Source of the DNA: Neckera pumila
Taxonomy: Eukaryota > Streptophyta > Bryopsida > Hypnales > Neckeraceae
Direction of reading: 5' to 3'
Assembly (NCBI GenBank): GCA_963969595.1
Contig: OZ018415.1
Location: forward strand, 20,212,001-20,276,000
DNA length: 64,000 bases
The notes under the pieces: generated by a model
Database searches by the model: none
Told to the model about the DNA's origin: nothing
The model's input: only the letters and a program-made list of their open reading frames with translations
Position numbers and translations under genes: made by a program
Shown: positions 37,382 to 49,043 of the stretch, one piece after another
Layout of the letters: the number at the start of each line of letters is the position of its first letter
How positions within the stretch are numbered: the first letter of the stretch is position 1

Positions 37382-37611
37382 TTAATCCTTAAAGGATAGA
37401 TTGGTGACCGTGGAAATCATCTCGTGGGATACCGTGGGATTCATTAGCTTAAAAAAAATGCAAAGAACTCATTGGAAGTCAAACTACTATAGAAGACCTC
37501 CTCTTTTCACAAGAAAATTTTGAGGATGAATAGTTGCAATTTTGTCCTATATAGAAGGATTCTTTGTCATTCATTGTATACAAAACAATCACGGTGTGTT
37601 TTATGGGTTAT
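37382..37611 (+). mobile_element. Family D TTAA element (D2)
   Basis: It starts TTAATCCTTAAAGGA at 37382 and ends TTTTATGGGTTAT at 37611, 230 bp. It matches D1 and D3 along its whole length ('gaccgtggaaatcatc', 'tagaagacctcctcttttcac'). The right TTAA is mutated to TTAT. Confidence 0.75.
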
Positions 37612-37822
37612 TCCTTGAAGGACTCAGTCCATATGACCACGGTGGTCACCAAAGACCTTTAATTATTGGATCATTGGATGCATTCTTTGTTTCTACAGTT
37701 AACAATAAGGTCATCCATCGGACTATTTTGGTCCTCAGCATCCCTCAAGGTTTAATTTTAACAGCAATTCCAATTTTCATTCTTATAATTCATCATTTAT
37801 ACTCTGCACCATATAAATAAGC

Positions 37823-38759
37823 TTAATCTTGTAAATTCCTCGATTGTAGTTTTCCCCAAAACACTCGAAAACTGCCATTTTGAGCACAAGTACCAAGTTT
37901 TGAAAAAAAAAAAAAAAAATTTGGACACATATAATTGTAGGATCTTGTAGTACGCTATTTTGAAAAGCTATGGAAAAAATTTCAGAATTTTCCACCATGT
38001 GGATTGGAAGATATTAGTGTTTGAATTGGCAGAAATCCTTTTTGGGGCCTAGCAAAAAATGGGGCAGTTGCACTTCACAAGGTCACGTTGGAATGAAAAG
38101 AAGTTGAAAATGGTGGTGCTTCTTTGGATTCATTCTTCAAGGCAAGTTGACTACATGCTTGAAAATTTTCACTTCATTTGGAATTGTACAACATATAGGA
38201 AAAAAATAGTAAGTAGACAATAGTAGAGAATGATTCAAAATACGAAATTGTTGAGAATTTAGTTACGGAATTGCAAAATTCCAATCCCAATGGTTGCAAT
38301 GTTGTAATAAACAATTTAAATACCTATGGTTTTATTTTTTTCAAAAAGTAGTGAAAATAGAGTAAAACAAAGGACCTCAGAGTTTATTTTAGAGTAGAGA
38401 ATTTATAACTACTTGCAAACAAAATCTCCTCATAACCTTTCACTCATTGATTGAAATGGAGTGATTCAAAGCTTTCCACATATATATAGTCTAGAAAACC
38501 AATTTCAAGTTTTTGTTTTTGAAAAAAACGATTTTTTCAAATGTGCCCGGACTGCCCATTTATAAAAAAGACTATCATATTAGGCCATAACTTTTGACTC
38601 ATATTTCCATATGTTATAAAATTTTGTTCACATGAAAGATATTCCTTGTCCCCACAATTTATTAAAGTTTGGGCCTAAAGCATGCAAATCTCTAGTCACA
38701 GGTACTTGCCCAAATTCTCTATGTTGCCAAAATCAGCATGTTGATCTTTTATGGGTTGA
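37823..38759 (-). mobile_element. Family A element (A5), worn left end
   Basis: The body is collinear with A2 and A3 ('ccattttgagcacaagtacc', poly-A near 37902-37920, and 'catgaaagatattcc'). The left end, TTAATCTTGTAAATTCC, is diverged. The right end is GATCTTTTATGGGTTGA, whose TTGA (38756-38759) is shared with the next element. Confidence 0.7.
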
Positions 38760-39686
38760 CCCCTAAAGGACCAAGGCCTTTTTTCTGCCAAAAAACTCTC
38801 AAAACTGTTATTTCTAGAGCAAAGAGTGAAAAAATTTGAAAATTGTTTTTTTGCACATCCAACCATAGGATCTTATACCTAACTAGTATGAGAATGTGTA
38901 GAAAACATTTCAGAATTTTTGACCGCATAGATTGCAAGATATCTGCGTTTGAAGTGAAAAAAACAAAATTTTCAGCACATTGTGGGACTAGATTTTTTGG
39001 ACTTTGAAAATTTTTAACTTAGATATTTTTGCACTACAGAGTTTTGAGCTTTAAATCATTTTAGTGGAAAATTGAGTTGAGAGTCTAGGAAAAAAAAAGA
39101 AGCTCAAAAAAACTTAATTTTCATTCTTAAAAAAATTGTTAAGTAGAAGTAGGTACAAGATAGAAGGAAAATCTAAAATATTAATATCTTTTAGATGAAA
39201 TTAAAATGCACTAATTTCAATGGTGAGATTGTTCTAGCACAAAAACTAAACCATGTGGAACTTTTTTTCTGAAAAATTGCAAAAATTGCATTCCAAAATG
39301 AATCCTACAAGTTATTTTTTTCAAGAAGATGCTCTAATTGCCCAAAAAACAAGATTGTCTATAACTTTCTCATAAAAAATCCAAATGAAATGAATCAAAG
39401 ATTTCTAAATAGACAAAAATATAATCTATAAAGAAAAAAAAGAAAAAAAATTAAATTAATTTTTTTGCAAAATTTTTTTGCGGCCCCCTCTTCCCTGTTT
39501 TGAGCTTATTTGGGCATAACTTTTGTTCCCGGGCATCGATTGAGAAAAATTTATATTCCCACAAAGCCTATCAATTTTTCTATCTCCAAAAAAAGTTTCA
39601 GAAAATCACAACAAAAATCTAGCCCGTAAGTACTTGCCCGAAATCCCATTTGTCCCCCAAAGGGACAATGGTCCTTTAGGGGTTAA
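38756..39686 (+). mobile_element. Family B TTAA element, full length (B3)
   Basis: It starts TTGACCCCTAAAGGACC and ends GGTCCTTTAGGGGTTAA, 931 bp. It is the clearest B reference in this window. Just inside the right end lies the B palindrome (CCCATTTGTCCCCCAAAGGG region, 39645-39675). No transposase frame. Confidence 0.82.
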
Positions 39687-39794
39687 TGAAGAAAATAAAT
39701 TACACATCCAAACCAACCGGAAGGACCAAGACTCTCACAGAATAGATAATGACTGCCAATTTGGTTTTCCTTCAAACATAATTATAAAGTAGTT

Positions 39795-40083
39795 TGCTCT
39801 TAAAGTGACCTTTTAAAAGCTGATTGCATTTGGGGGGAAGTTAAACTCTTTAAAACAATTTTCAATAAATTTCTATAGGAAGAAACATAGAATTGGCATC
39901 TAACCCCTAATTCATTTCATGTTTTTTAAACCTTCATGGAATTAGTTACAAAATTTTGAAGTTAAAATACAATAGCCACTAAAAGCGACCACATATTGAA
40001 ATGTATACTATTGATACATTGAAGAAAGCAAAATGTACTTTTGTACTAGTGGTCATTTTTAGAAAAGGGTCAGTTTTAGAGCA
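39795..40083 (+). mobile_element. Family H MITE-like repeat (H1)
   Basis: The ends are inverted: TGCTCTTAAAGTGACC on the left and the reverse of TGCTCTAAAACTGACC on the right. The interior, including 'aattggcatctaac', is repeated in opposite orientation at 51330-51635. About 289 bp. The superfamily is unclear. Confidence 0.7.
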
Positions 40084-40251
40084 CCCTACCTTACTTCACA
40101 TGAATGAACGGATCCAAAACTACCAGATGGATTCTTCCCACTTGCTACTTCATTACTACTCATACTTTCCTATTTGGCTATTATAGACCCTCTTTACACC
40201 ACAACATTCACTCCAACTTAGCAAAATCCTACAATCAGCACATAAATTCCA

Positions 40252-40560
40252 CTTTTTTTTTTTTTTGAACAAATGGGCGGACCCACTGCATTAAGAATCA
40301 GAACCAAAACAAACCGAGCCAAGCCTAACGGTTGGACAATGAAGAGAAAGCGAGCAGAGTAACCAACAAGACCAAAAAACCAACAAAAAGAAAAAAACCT
40401 ACATAAAGGAGCAAGAAGGAGTCATAATAGAGTTCCATCTCACCACCCCATCTATCTTGCTAGCAAGCACTGGCAATTGGAGCCAAGTCTTCTCAAATCT
40501 ATCCCAAGTGGCCCCCACCCATTGAGGCCGGTTTTGAGCCCTCCCTTGGGCTTTAAATAA
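40252..40560 (-). mobile_element. Probable LINE 3' end, reversed
   Basis: A poly-T of about 17 is followed by 'gaacaaatgggcggacc...' and GC-richer, non-coding DNA. This resembles the 3' end of the LINE at 60252 (poly-T then 'gaaccatatgaacaat'), read on the minus strand. No coding part is left. A SINE using the same tail is the alternative. Confidence 0.5.
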
Positions 40561-40619
40561 ATTCCAACTTAGACTTAGTCGACAAATTCATTGTAATTTC
40601 AATGTCTACAAGCCTTTCT

Positions 40620-41110
40620 TTAACTCCTAAAGTTTATTGACTATGTTTCACCAAGAAACACTTAAAATGGACCATTTCATGGCAAAGGTCCCCAAAAAAT
40701 GACAAATGAAATCTTGTTGCATCTTATCATAAGATCTAGTGGTAGAATGCTTCATTACATTATACTAAAAAAATGGGAGGTTTTGACTCACAGATTGCAA
40801 AATTATAATGTTTGACTGTGAAAAAGGTGTTTTTTAGAGGGCATCCAAACTTTGAGCAACTCTGATTTGGAGAGACTTTTGTGCTATTTAATTTCACCTT
40901 TTTGCTTGAAATTTTTTGCTGTTTTACTTTTTGCCAAAGTTGGCCACATGTTTAAAAAAATTTATAATATCTCAAACTGGGGGACGTATACCAAAAAATT
41001 CAATAGGGAACTAGCTTCAAGAAAATAATCATATAAAGTCCTTTCTTCAACATTGTTTTATGATTTATACATATAATAATTTCTTCAAAATGTGAATGGT
41101 GGAAATTTAG
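40620..41110 (-). mobile_element. Partial, old family A element
   Basis: It starts TTAACTCCTAAAGTTTATTG at 40620. The part 'gccaaagttggccacatg' followed by 'gacgtataccaaaaaatt' matches the middle of minus-oriented A copies. The right half and right end are not recognisable. Confidence 0.5.
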
Positions 41111-41526
41111 AATTTAGCTAGACCTAGAAGAGGACAAATAATTGCTGAAACTATCAAACTTTGACAAGCTTGATCAATCTATGTCCAAGCTAAAGTAAAG
41201 GGCAGTTGGGCATATTAGACTTGGCATGGGAGGAGATTGGATCAGGGTTAGCAAAGCTTGATTCATTACAAATCACTGACACTGGATCACCTTCTCTTTG
41301 ATTTTGAAGATATTTCCTCCATGAACTATAATTTTAGGATATTCGGCATTGATTTTAAGGAAATCAATATATTTGGCAACTATTTCAATAGCTTCTAAAT
41401 CTACTTATTTTGTGTGTGTAAAGATGAGACAAGAAGCTCTTTATACAAGTGTGGTGGTAGGAGATAAAACAATCCACGTGGAAAATTTACATTTGTTAAG
41501 TGAAAAATAAGAATTGAAATCAAATT

Positions 41527-41839
41527 AGAATTTCAAGCTTGAATTTGGCATAGTAGAATAACTTTTTCTTTAAAAATTTGAATTAAAAAAATCTGAAAAA
41601 TCAAGCTAATTTTCATCTCCAAAAATTTGTTTGAGATTTTGAATCTTCAATAAAAAGTTATGGACACATTTCAGAGAAGGGTTGGAAGGGAGATTTTCAA
41701 ACATCTTCTCTGAAGTTTCTCTATAACTATTTTTGGAGGCTCAAAATCGCAAATAGATTTTTGGAGATAAAAGTTAAATTTATTTACCAACTTTTTTTTT
41801 AAAGTTATTCTATTGCGCAAAAATAAAGCTTGAAATTCT
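41527..41839. repeat. Foldback repeat
   Basis: AGAATTTCAAGCTT at the left has its inverse at 41826-41839. Further inner blocks pair in order, for example 'atctccaaaaatttg' with 'aatagatttttggagat' and CTTCTCTGAA near the centre. Weaker pairing may extend to about 41480 and 41880. No coding capacity. Confidence 0.65.
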
Positions 41840-41981
41840 ACATTGAATACAATTCCTACATTTTAACAATCAATGGTTAAATTCTCATCTTTAAACTATC
41901 CTATATCCTTTGAGGATTTATGAAGGACAATGGATTTGCTTATAAAAACAACCTCTCATCATGAAAGTCGGTGCCTGCCAC

Positions 41982-42118
41982 TATGGTGTCAATATAGTGC
42001 AGTGAAACACTATCCAGATAATTTAGTGCCAACCTCCATGCAAACTCAGTATCAAACCTGGCATGGAGGTTGGCACCAAACTATCTTAATAGCCTTTCAA
42101 TGCACCATCATGGCACCA
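41982..42118. repeat. G-family foldback MITE
   Basis: The arms at 41984-42041 and 42061-42118 are reverse complements around a 19-base loop, with GTGCCAACCTCCATGC as the inner stem. A related single arm is at about 10136-10225. Confidence 0.7.
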
Positions 42119-42535
42119 ATTCACATACCCTAGACTTCTTGATGCTCTACTCTTCATTTCGAGCAATGTCAATGAAGCAATTGTTTAATTTTGCCATCAA
42201 AAAAGTTTTTAGATGGTAGTTTGTCATATTACAAATTGATAATTGACTTAATGGATTCTTTGGGTGTTTGTCTTCTTAACCCCTAAAGGACCAAGGCCTT
42301 TTTTTTTTTTTTAGAGAGAAAAGAGCAAAAAAATTGAAAATTGAAAATTGAATTTTTTTTTTGCATATCTAACCGTAGGATCTTACACTTAAATAGTATG
42401 AGAATGTGTAAAAGAAATATCAGAATTTTTGACTGCACAGATTGCAAGATATTTGCGTTTAAAGTAGGAAAAACAAATTTTTCAGCACATTGCGGGACTA
42501 AATGCTTGACTTTAAATTCTTGACTTTAAACATTT

Positions 42536-43693
42536 TTAACCCTTAACCCCTACAGACCAACTTGCATTTTTTGGCCGTACAGAAATTTTGGGCAGGTACG
42601 TGTGACTAGAGATATCCATATTTGAGGCTGAAATTTTAATAGAAGGTGGGGGCAAGGAATATCTTCATGTGTACCAAGTTTCATGACATTTCAAAATACA
42701 AGTCAAAAGTTGTGACCTAATATATTACTTTTTTTTGTAACTGGGCAGTTTGGGCAGATAAAAAAAATCATTTTTTCTAGAATTTTAAAAAAAAATTGGT
42801 TCTCTACATTTATATATACTTAAAAAGCTTTGAGTCATTCCATTTCAATCAATGAGTCAAAAGTTATGAGGGTTTTTGAATTGCGGGTAGTTATGGATTC
42901 TCTACTCTAAAAAAAACTTTAAAGTCGTTTATTTAACTCAATTTTTTAATATTTTTTGAAAAAAATAAAAGCATATGATGTAAAATGTTTATTGCAACAT
43001 TACAACTGTTGGGATTGGCATTTTTAAATTCCATGATTAAATTTTTAACAATTTAGTATTTTGCATCATTTTCTACTTCTTTCTACTTCTTATTTTTTTC
43101 CTATATGTTGTACAATTCCAAATGATGTGAAATTTTTCAAGCATATTGCGGACAACTTGTTTAGGAAATTGAATTCAAAGAAGCACCACCTTTATTGGCA
43201 TTTTTTCATTGAAAAGTGAGCTTGCAAAGTACAGCTGCCTATTTTTTGGCAGATTGAAAAAATGGTTTTCAAGACTTTGAATGCTTATATCTTATGATCC
43301 ACACGGTGGAATTTTCTGAAATTCTTACCACATGTTTTCAAAATATCATACTACAAGATCCTAAGGTTACATGTGTCAAAAATTGTTTTTTTCCAAAAAT
43401 TTGGTAGTTGTATTAGAAATGGCAATTTTGGAGCGTTTTTGGTGATTACATAGTCATGAAACTTTAGGGGTTAAATGCCGGACCGGTGACCATGGAAATC
43501 ATCCCTTTTGGCACAGTATGACATCATCTACTTTGAAAAAACTAAAAGTGCTCAATGGATGTCAAACTACTGTAGAAGATCTCTCCTTTTCACAACAAAA
43601 TTCAAAAGATGAATAGTTGCATTTCTGTCCTAGAGAGAAGATTCCGTGTCATTCATTGGCCGCAAAACGTCTACTTCAACGTTTAAGGGTTAA
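42536..43693 (+). mobile_element. Family D element nested in B4 and split by A6 (D3)
   Basis: It begins TTAACCC at 42536, is broken at its own internal TTAA (42544-42547), and resumes at 43471 with TTAAATGCCGGACC. It ends GTTTAAGGGTTAA at 43693. Removing A6 restores the terminus TTAACCCTTAAA, the inverse of its right end. The rest matches D1 and D2. Confidence 0.82.
42544..43474 (+). mobile_element. Family A element nested in the D3 terminal repeat (A6)
   Basis: It spans TTAACCCCTACAGACC to ACTTTAGGGGTTAA, 931 bp including both TTAA. It is very close to A8 at 56102-57033; a stretch of about 100 bases around 42655-42755 reads essentially the same in both. As the innermost layer it should be the youngest insertion here. 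Confidence 0.88.
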
Positions 43694-44499
43694 CTTAAAC
43701 TTTTTGCTCTACCAAGTTTTGAGCTTTCAATCTTTATAGTGGAGAAATGAATTGCGAATCAAGAAAAAAATAAAAATAAAAAAAAACTTAATTTTCATTC
43801 TTAAAAATGTTGTTAAGTAGAAGTTGGTACAAGAAAAAAGGAAAATCTATAATGTTTATATGGTTTAGATGGAATTAAAATGCACAAATATCAGTGGTGA
43901 GATTGTTATGGCAAATAACTAAACCATGTGGAACTTCTTCTTTTGAAAAATTGCAAAAGTTGCATTCAAAAATGAATCCTACAAGTTATTTTTTCAAGAA
44001 AATGCTCTAATTGCCAAAAAAACAAGATTGTCCGTAACTTTCTCATAACAAATCAAATCAAATGAATCAAAGCTTTCCAGATAGACAAAAATATAATATA
44101 TGAGAAAAAAAAAAATTTTAAAATTAAAATTTTTGCAAATTTTTTTTTGTCGCCCCCTCTCCTTTGTTTTGAGCTTATTTGGGCATAACTTTTGTTCTTG
44201 GGCACCAATTGAAAAAAACATTATACTCCCACAAAGCTTATCAGTTTTTCTATCCTCAAAAAATATTCAAAAAATCAGGACAAAAATTCAGCCCGTAGGT
44301 GCCTGCCCAAAATCGCATTTGTCCCCCGAAGGAATAGTGGTCCTTTAGGGGTTAAGTTCAAATGTGCCAATTAGGAATAACCATCCCGTTAGGCCAAGGG
44401 AAGCCATAGAGCAACAACTTCCTTGTTGTCGCATCTTTTTTATTGTGACAAATTTATGAGTCCAGAAAAATGTTAGAGAAGTACTATGGTTTGAATTCG

Positions 44500-44708
44500 G
44501 GAAAAAAAGGTTGCCCCTCATCCAGGAAATATAACATTTAATCCTTTAAATCCTTTTGGGCACATCCAATTGTAAAAAAATTGGTAGAAAGGCAAGATAC
44601 TCTTCATCTCCAATCCAAAAAAATAACAAAAAATACTGTGAATTTTTATGTTTGTAGTGAATTGCCCAAAATTGCTATGATGCCAAAAAAGTTGCTTGGT
44701 CCTTTAGG
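44500..44708 (-). mobile_element. E-variant end fragment
   Basis: The end 'ccaaaattgctatgatgccaaa' then TTGGTCCTTTAGG is the right end of the E variant (compare 21855-21898). The final GGGTTAA is lost. The left part is not recognisable beyond about 44500. Confidence 0.5.
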
Positions 44709-45459
44709 ATCTTGAACAAAGTGTTTTAGAGCATTGTTTTATCCAAATAATTTTCTCATTCATCTGAAGTTCTGCTTGAAGCTTTATCAACAAAACTTTG
44801 TCTATGATCAACTTGATGAAATTGAGGTAAATGACATAATGGTACAAAATATAAGTAAAAATGTATAAATGTATAAATTCTTAGAAAAAGAATTTGGACA
44901 ATAAAAGACTAATCCTTTAAGGACCAAGGGGCAATCCAAAAATTCCAGAATTGTGCAAATGTATTATAAAATGCAACTTAGAATAATAATTTAATGGAGA
45001 CATTCAAACTAAAATTGTAAAACATGATCCATATATCATATGCATATAGTTGGATATATTATTAAGAAAAAAGCAAAACTTCAAAATTTCTTCTAGAATA
45101 AAAATTTGATATTTTCAAATGTATTTTTCTCTAGGTTCAAATGTATTTTTCATTAGGTTTTCATGCATTTTTCTTTAAGCTCAAATTAAGGTGATTTTAT
45201 AATATTTTTTATTTTTTATTTACTATTGTCATTTTTGAAGGGTCATTTTTTGAACTGGAGAAGTTCTTTTTTGAGATGAAACTCACCTGTACTCTTTGAA
45301 TTATAGAATTTCTACAAATCAAAGTCTTCAAAAATCTACATTGTACAAATGCTAAAGGACTAATAAAGGAAGCCAAAAAAATTGGATGAAAAATCTCAAT
45401 TTTGTATGCTTGGGATGCGTTTGCGTTCATCCGTTGTTCAAAATTTGAACATTTGGTCC
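44709..45459. other. Unassigned DNA with a possible worn TTAA end
   Basis: AATCCTTTAAGGACCAAGGGG at about 44912-44932 looks like a TTAA element start. A matching end could lie just before 45460 ('catttggtcc'), which would make this another host element. The interior is too diverged to be sure. Confidence 0.35.
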
Positions 45460-46984
45460 TTAATCCTTGAGTCCCATTGTCCCTCGGACATAATGGATTT
45501 CGGGCGGGCTTCTATAGTCTTAATATTCATCATGATTTTTTAAACTTTTTGTGAAGATAGAAAAATACATTAGCTTTCTAGAAATATAATTTTTCTTCAA
45601 TTGCCCAAGAACAAAAGTCATGGCACAAAAAATCCTTTTTTAGGTGTGGCAAGTAGAAAAAAAAAGAATTTCTAAAAAAATTTAAAAAATTGGTTCTCGT
45701 GGATTTTTTATTTTATCTATATGGGAAGTTTGTTTCATTTCATTTGAATTTGTTATATGAAAGTTATGGGCAATCTTACTTTTGGGCAATTAGAGCATTT
45801 TTTTTTAAAAACGACTTGTAGGATTAATTTTTAACTCAAATTTCACAATTGTCCAAAAAAAATTTTACAAGGTTAAAATATCTTGTTAGAATAATCTCCC
45901 CTTTGAAATTCGTTTGTTCCAATTCTATCTTAGAGCTATTAACGATTTACATTTTCCTTCAATCTTGAACCGACGTAAACAATTTTGTAATGAGTAAAAA
46001 TTAGTTTCTTTTGTTTTTTTCAAGAAGATTGTCAACTCAGTTCTTCAACATAAAAAATTAGAATTTCAAAATCAATAGTGCAAATTTTTTAAGTTAACCC
46101 CTAAATGCCCAAGGCCTATTTTGAGCCTTTAGGAATTTGCTCTAATTTGAACAAAAAACCAACAATTTGATAAGTTGTGCCAATTTCTTTTGAATTGTTA
46201 CCATACAAATTCAACTAAACATGTTAGAGATTACATAGGAAAAGAAAACACAACAATATCACATATGAAATCGAAAGATTATAATGTTTGACCATGAGGG
46301 TGTTAAAACTATGAAAATTTTTTAATTCTCTTTTTGCGTATCACATCTAAAGAATTGGTAACCAAAAAATATGAGGTTAAAGGGCCTAACATGCATAACC
46401 CCAATCAATTTACGGCTTCTCAAAATTTACTCTACAATTTTTTTAAATGAACTTCTAATGTGATTTTTCTCCAAGATCTAGTGTATTTGAGGCTCATTTT
46501 CAAGAGCCCGTAACACTATGGAAAGTCAAGATTGCAATGGGTACCCTAGCACAAAATCTTGAATAGAAAAATTGTAATCAATCATTTTCAAAATCGGATT
46601 TGTGATGCTAAAATTAGACTTCAAAAAGAATTTTACAAAAATATGAACTACTAGAAATAGCAATTTGGTTAGGTTTTAATTAACTTCAAATTATTGTCGA
46701 CAACAAAATTTGGTGCCTCGGGCAATTAGGGGTTAAAATGATTCAAAGCCAAAAAATCTAGTCAAGTAAGGTGCAAAAGAACTTTTTTTCTTCACCTTGA
46801 ATGCAAATATCTTGCAATCTATGTAGTCAAAGTTCTTGAAATTTCTTTCAAACATTTATATACTAGTCTAGTGCAAGATCCTACTATTAAATATGCAAAA
46901 AAAATAAAATTTAAGTCTTTGCACTTTGCAATAGAAATGGTTATTTTGAGTGGTTTTGATGGAAATAAGGCCTTAAGAGGTTAA
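45460..46984 (-). mobile_element. Family B element split by a C element (B5)
   Basis: It starts TTAATCCTTGAGTCCCATTG at 45460 and ends GGCCTTAAGAGGTTAA at 46984. It is interrupted at 46094-46736 by C2. The flanks join as 'tttttaagTTAA' and 'TTAAaatgattcaaa', which agrees with the intact B7 copy near 63250-63275 ('aaaaagattcaaatcc'). Confidence 0.8.
46094..46736 (+). mobile_element. Family C TTAA element nested in B5 (C2)
   Basis: This 643 bp copy starts TTAACCCCTAAATGCCCAAGG and ends GGGCAATTAGGGGTTAA. It is collinear with C3 and the reverse of C1. It is a clean single insertion with TTAA at both ends. Confidence 0.85.
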
Positions 46985-47307
46985 AGGTCCCAAAGTCTTT
47001 CTAATGCATCTTTGAGTGTGTAAGCCAATGTAAGTATCACCTTTGGTTTAATTTGTGCCCTATGGCAGCCACCCACTAATGAGAGACAATGAAAGTAGTT
47101 TCATTTGCATAAAAACTTTATTTGTAAATAAAATGTTCACTTGATGCTTAGGGACATAATTCCGTCCCCACACCAATCTCAGGCCCCATAGCTGGACCCA
47201 GATTATGCGTTTTTCAAGCATTTTTCATGGATGGCTATTGTATTTTTCAAAAATAAATTAAAAAATTAAAAAATGTTCATTTGATTCTGTACAAAAATTA
47301 GGTTATG

Positions 47308-47655
47308 TTAACCCCTAAAGGACCATTTGTCCCTTCGGAGGACAAATGGGATTTTGCCGAGGCAAATTCCTATGGTCTCAATCTTTGTCCTGATTTTTTT
47401 TAATTTCATTTGAAGATACAACAATCGATTAGCTTTGTGGAAATACAATATTTTTATCAATTGGTGCTTGGGAACAAAAGTTATGCCCAAATAAGCTCAA
47501 ACAGGGGATAACAAGGGAGAGTTGACAGCAAAAACAGAATTCAAAAATTTCAAGTTTTTTTCAGTTTTTTTTCTCATAGATTATATTTTTGTCTATATGG
47601 AAAGCTTTGATTCATTCCGAATGGATTTGTTATGAGAAAGTTATGGACAAATTGT
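47308..47655 (-). mobile_element. Family B element, right part missing (B6)
   Basis: It starts TTAACCCCTAAAGGACC at 47308. The clear palindrome CCATTTGTCC...GGACAAATGG at 47324-47350 is the B mark. Homology to other B copies stops after 'agttatggacaa' at about 47652. About 65 bases later the large hairpin starts. No continuation of B is visible beyond the hairpin. Confidence 0.7.
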
Positions 47656-47718
47656 AAATGCAATGCATGTACTCTGTGAAAATACATTTGATTTGCTTCT
47701 CATTGCAACTTACAGTAT

Positions 47719-48216
47719 GACCATCTGCAATGCAGTCACAATACATGGCCCAATATCGGTATAGCTAACTTTTGAATGCTAAACAATTAGAATTTGAAAA
47801 TTGTCTTATTAGAAGCGCATCGGAAAGAACTTAGAGAAGGAACAAAAATACTTCAAACTAGACATTGGACAAGTACTTCAAAAGCGTGGTACAAATCTGA
47901 AATTATAGAGGTCTTAGCAAATCACAGTTACCAAAGCAACATTTGGCCATTGACCCTCCACATTTGACGATTTTTAGAGGGTCAATGGCCAAATGTTGCT
48001 TTGGTAACCGTGATTTGCTAAGACCTCTATAATTTCAGATTTGTACCTTGCTTTTGAAGTACTTGTCCAATGTCTAGTTTGAAATTTTTTTGTTCCTTCT
48101 CCAAGTTCTTTCCGATGCGCTTCTAATAAAACAATTTTCAAATTCTAATTGTTTAGCATTCAAAAGTTAGCTACACCAATACTGGGCCATGTACCGTGAC
48201 AGCATTGCAGATGGTC
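47719..48216. repeat. Large near-perfect hairpin, 240 + 240 bp
   Basis: The left arm 47719-47958 and right arm 47977-48216 are reverse complements with few mismatches around an 18-base loop (47959-47976). The outer ends are GACCATCTGCAATGC and its inverse. The arms carry no ORF of note. This could be a foldback transposon or a locus transcribed into long hairpin RNA. The high arm identity points to recent origin or selection. Confidence 0.88.
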
Positions 48217-48547
48217 TAACTTGTTTGTTCATTGAGACCGACAAATCAAGACAATGTGAAAAAGATGATAAGAACAGCTGAATCCAATCAAATCCGATAT
48301 GCAAGTCTCAATGAATTGAAGTAGGCAGCAAGCCACCAGTTTCTATTCCAATTTTAGTCCTCACTTTATGATTTGAATCAAACAATTTGTAGCTGGGATT
48401 CAAACTTTTGATCTATCTGTTGGATTTGTCCACCCCCCACCTACCCCCCAAAAGAAAGGTGGTTAGTCTATTGATCTTGTGTCAAAATTTGAAAAACATC
48501 CATTAGAAAAATGACTTCATATTTGCCTACCCAAAATCATAACATTG

Positions 48548-48811
48548 TTAACCCAGTGAGATACCTCCCCTCGGGTGGAGGTATAATCCCCCCAAGATAC
48601 CTGGGGGAGACTTTAGTTATAACTCTCAACATCATTGGTCAAGCATAGTTGTGTTGTCAAAGTGTTGGAACCTCATTCACTACACAAGCACTTCTTTTGC
48701 TGGGGGGAGTCCCAATTTCAGGGGGAACAAAAGGGTTCTTCCCTAGTGAACATTAATAATGTTATGATCACCTTCATACATTCAACGGTCATTTGGTCCC
48801 TTAGGGGTTAA
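48548..48811 (+). mobile_element. Family I TTAA element, single copy
   Basis: This 264 bp element starts TTAACCCAGTGAGATACC at 48548 and ends TGGTCCCTTAGGGGTTAA at 48811. Two inner hairpins of the type 'gatacctcccctcgggtggaggta' lie at 48562-48586 and around 48590-48612. Its right end resembles those of A and B, but the left end is different. No second copy was seen here. Confidence 0.6.
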
Positions 48812-48902
48812 TACTTGTAAGTTGATATCGGCATATCCTCCAATATTTGTATACTTTGGGGCAAGTCAAAGTTTCTAGTGGGTTAAGTCATTCTCTAACT
48901 AG

Positions 48903-49043
48903 GTATGTGCACCTAAAAAGAGACATTCTACTCTTTTGATTGCAACACCTATCTACAACAATTCAAGATTTTCTAGCTTGAAATCTTGGATAGGTGTAGA
49001 TCGGTGGTGCAATTAGAAAAGTGTCTTTTTGAGGTGAACATAC
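48903..49043. repeat. Foldback repeat, about 65-bp arms
   Basis: The arm 'gtatgtgcacctaaaaagaga' (48903) pairs with 'tctttttgaggtgaacatac' (ending 49043), and the inner parts pair as AACACCTATC with GATAGGTGT around a loop near 48972-48980. Some mismatches. Non-coding. Confidence 0.7.

Larger units (their letters stand above)
42276..44355 (+). mobile_element. Family B element split by nested D and A elements (B4)
   Basis: B sequence runs from TTAACCCCTAAAGGACC at 42276 to 42539, then resumes at 43690 and ends GGTCCTTTAGGGGTTAA at 44355. Without the inserted 42540-43693 it is collinear with B3 ('gcacattgcgggacta' on the left; 'ccaagttttgagctt' on the right). The break falls at TTAA in 'tttttaac'. 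Confidence 0.85.
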
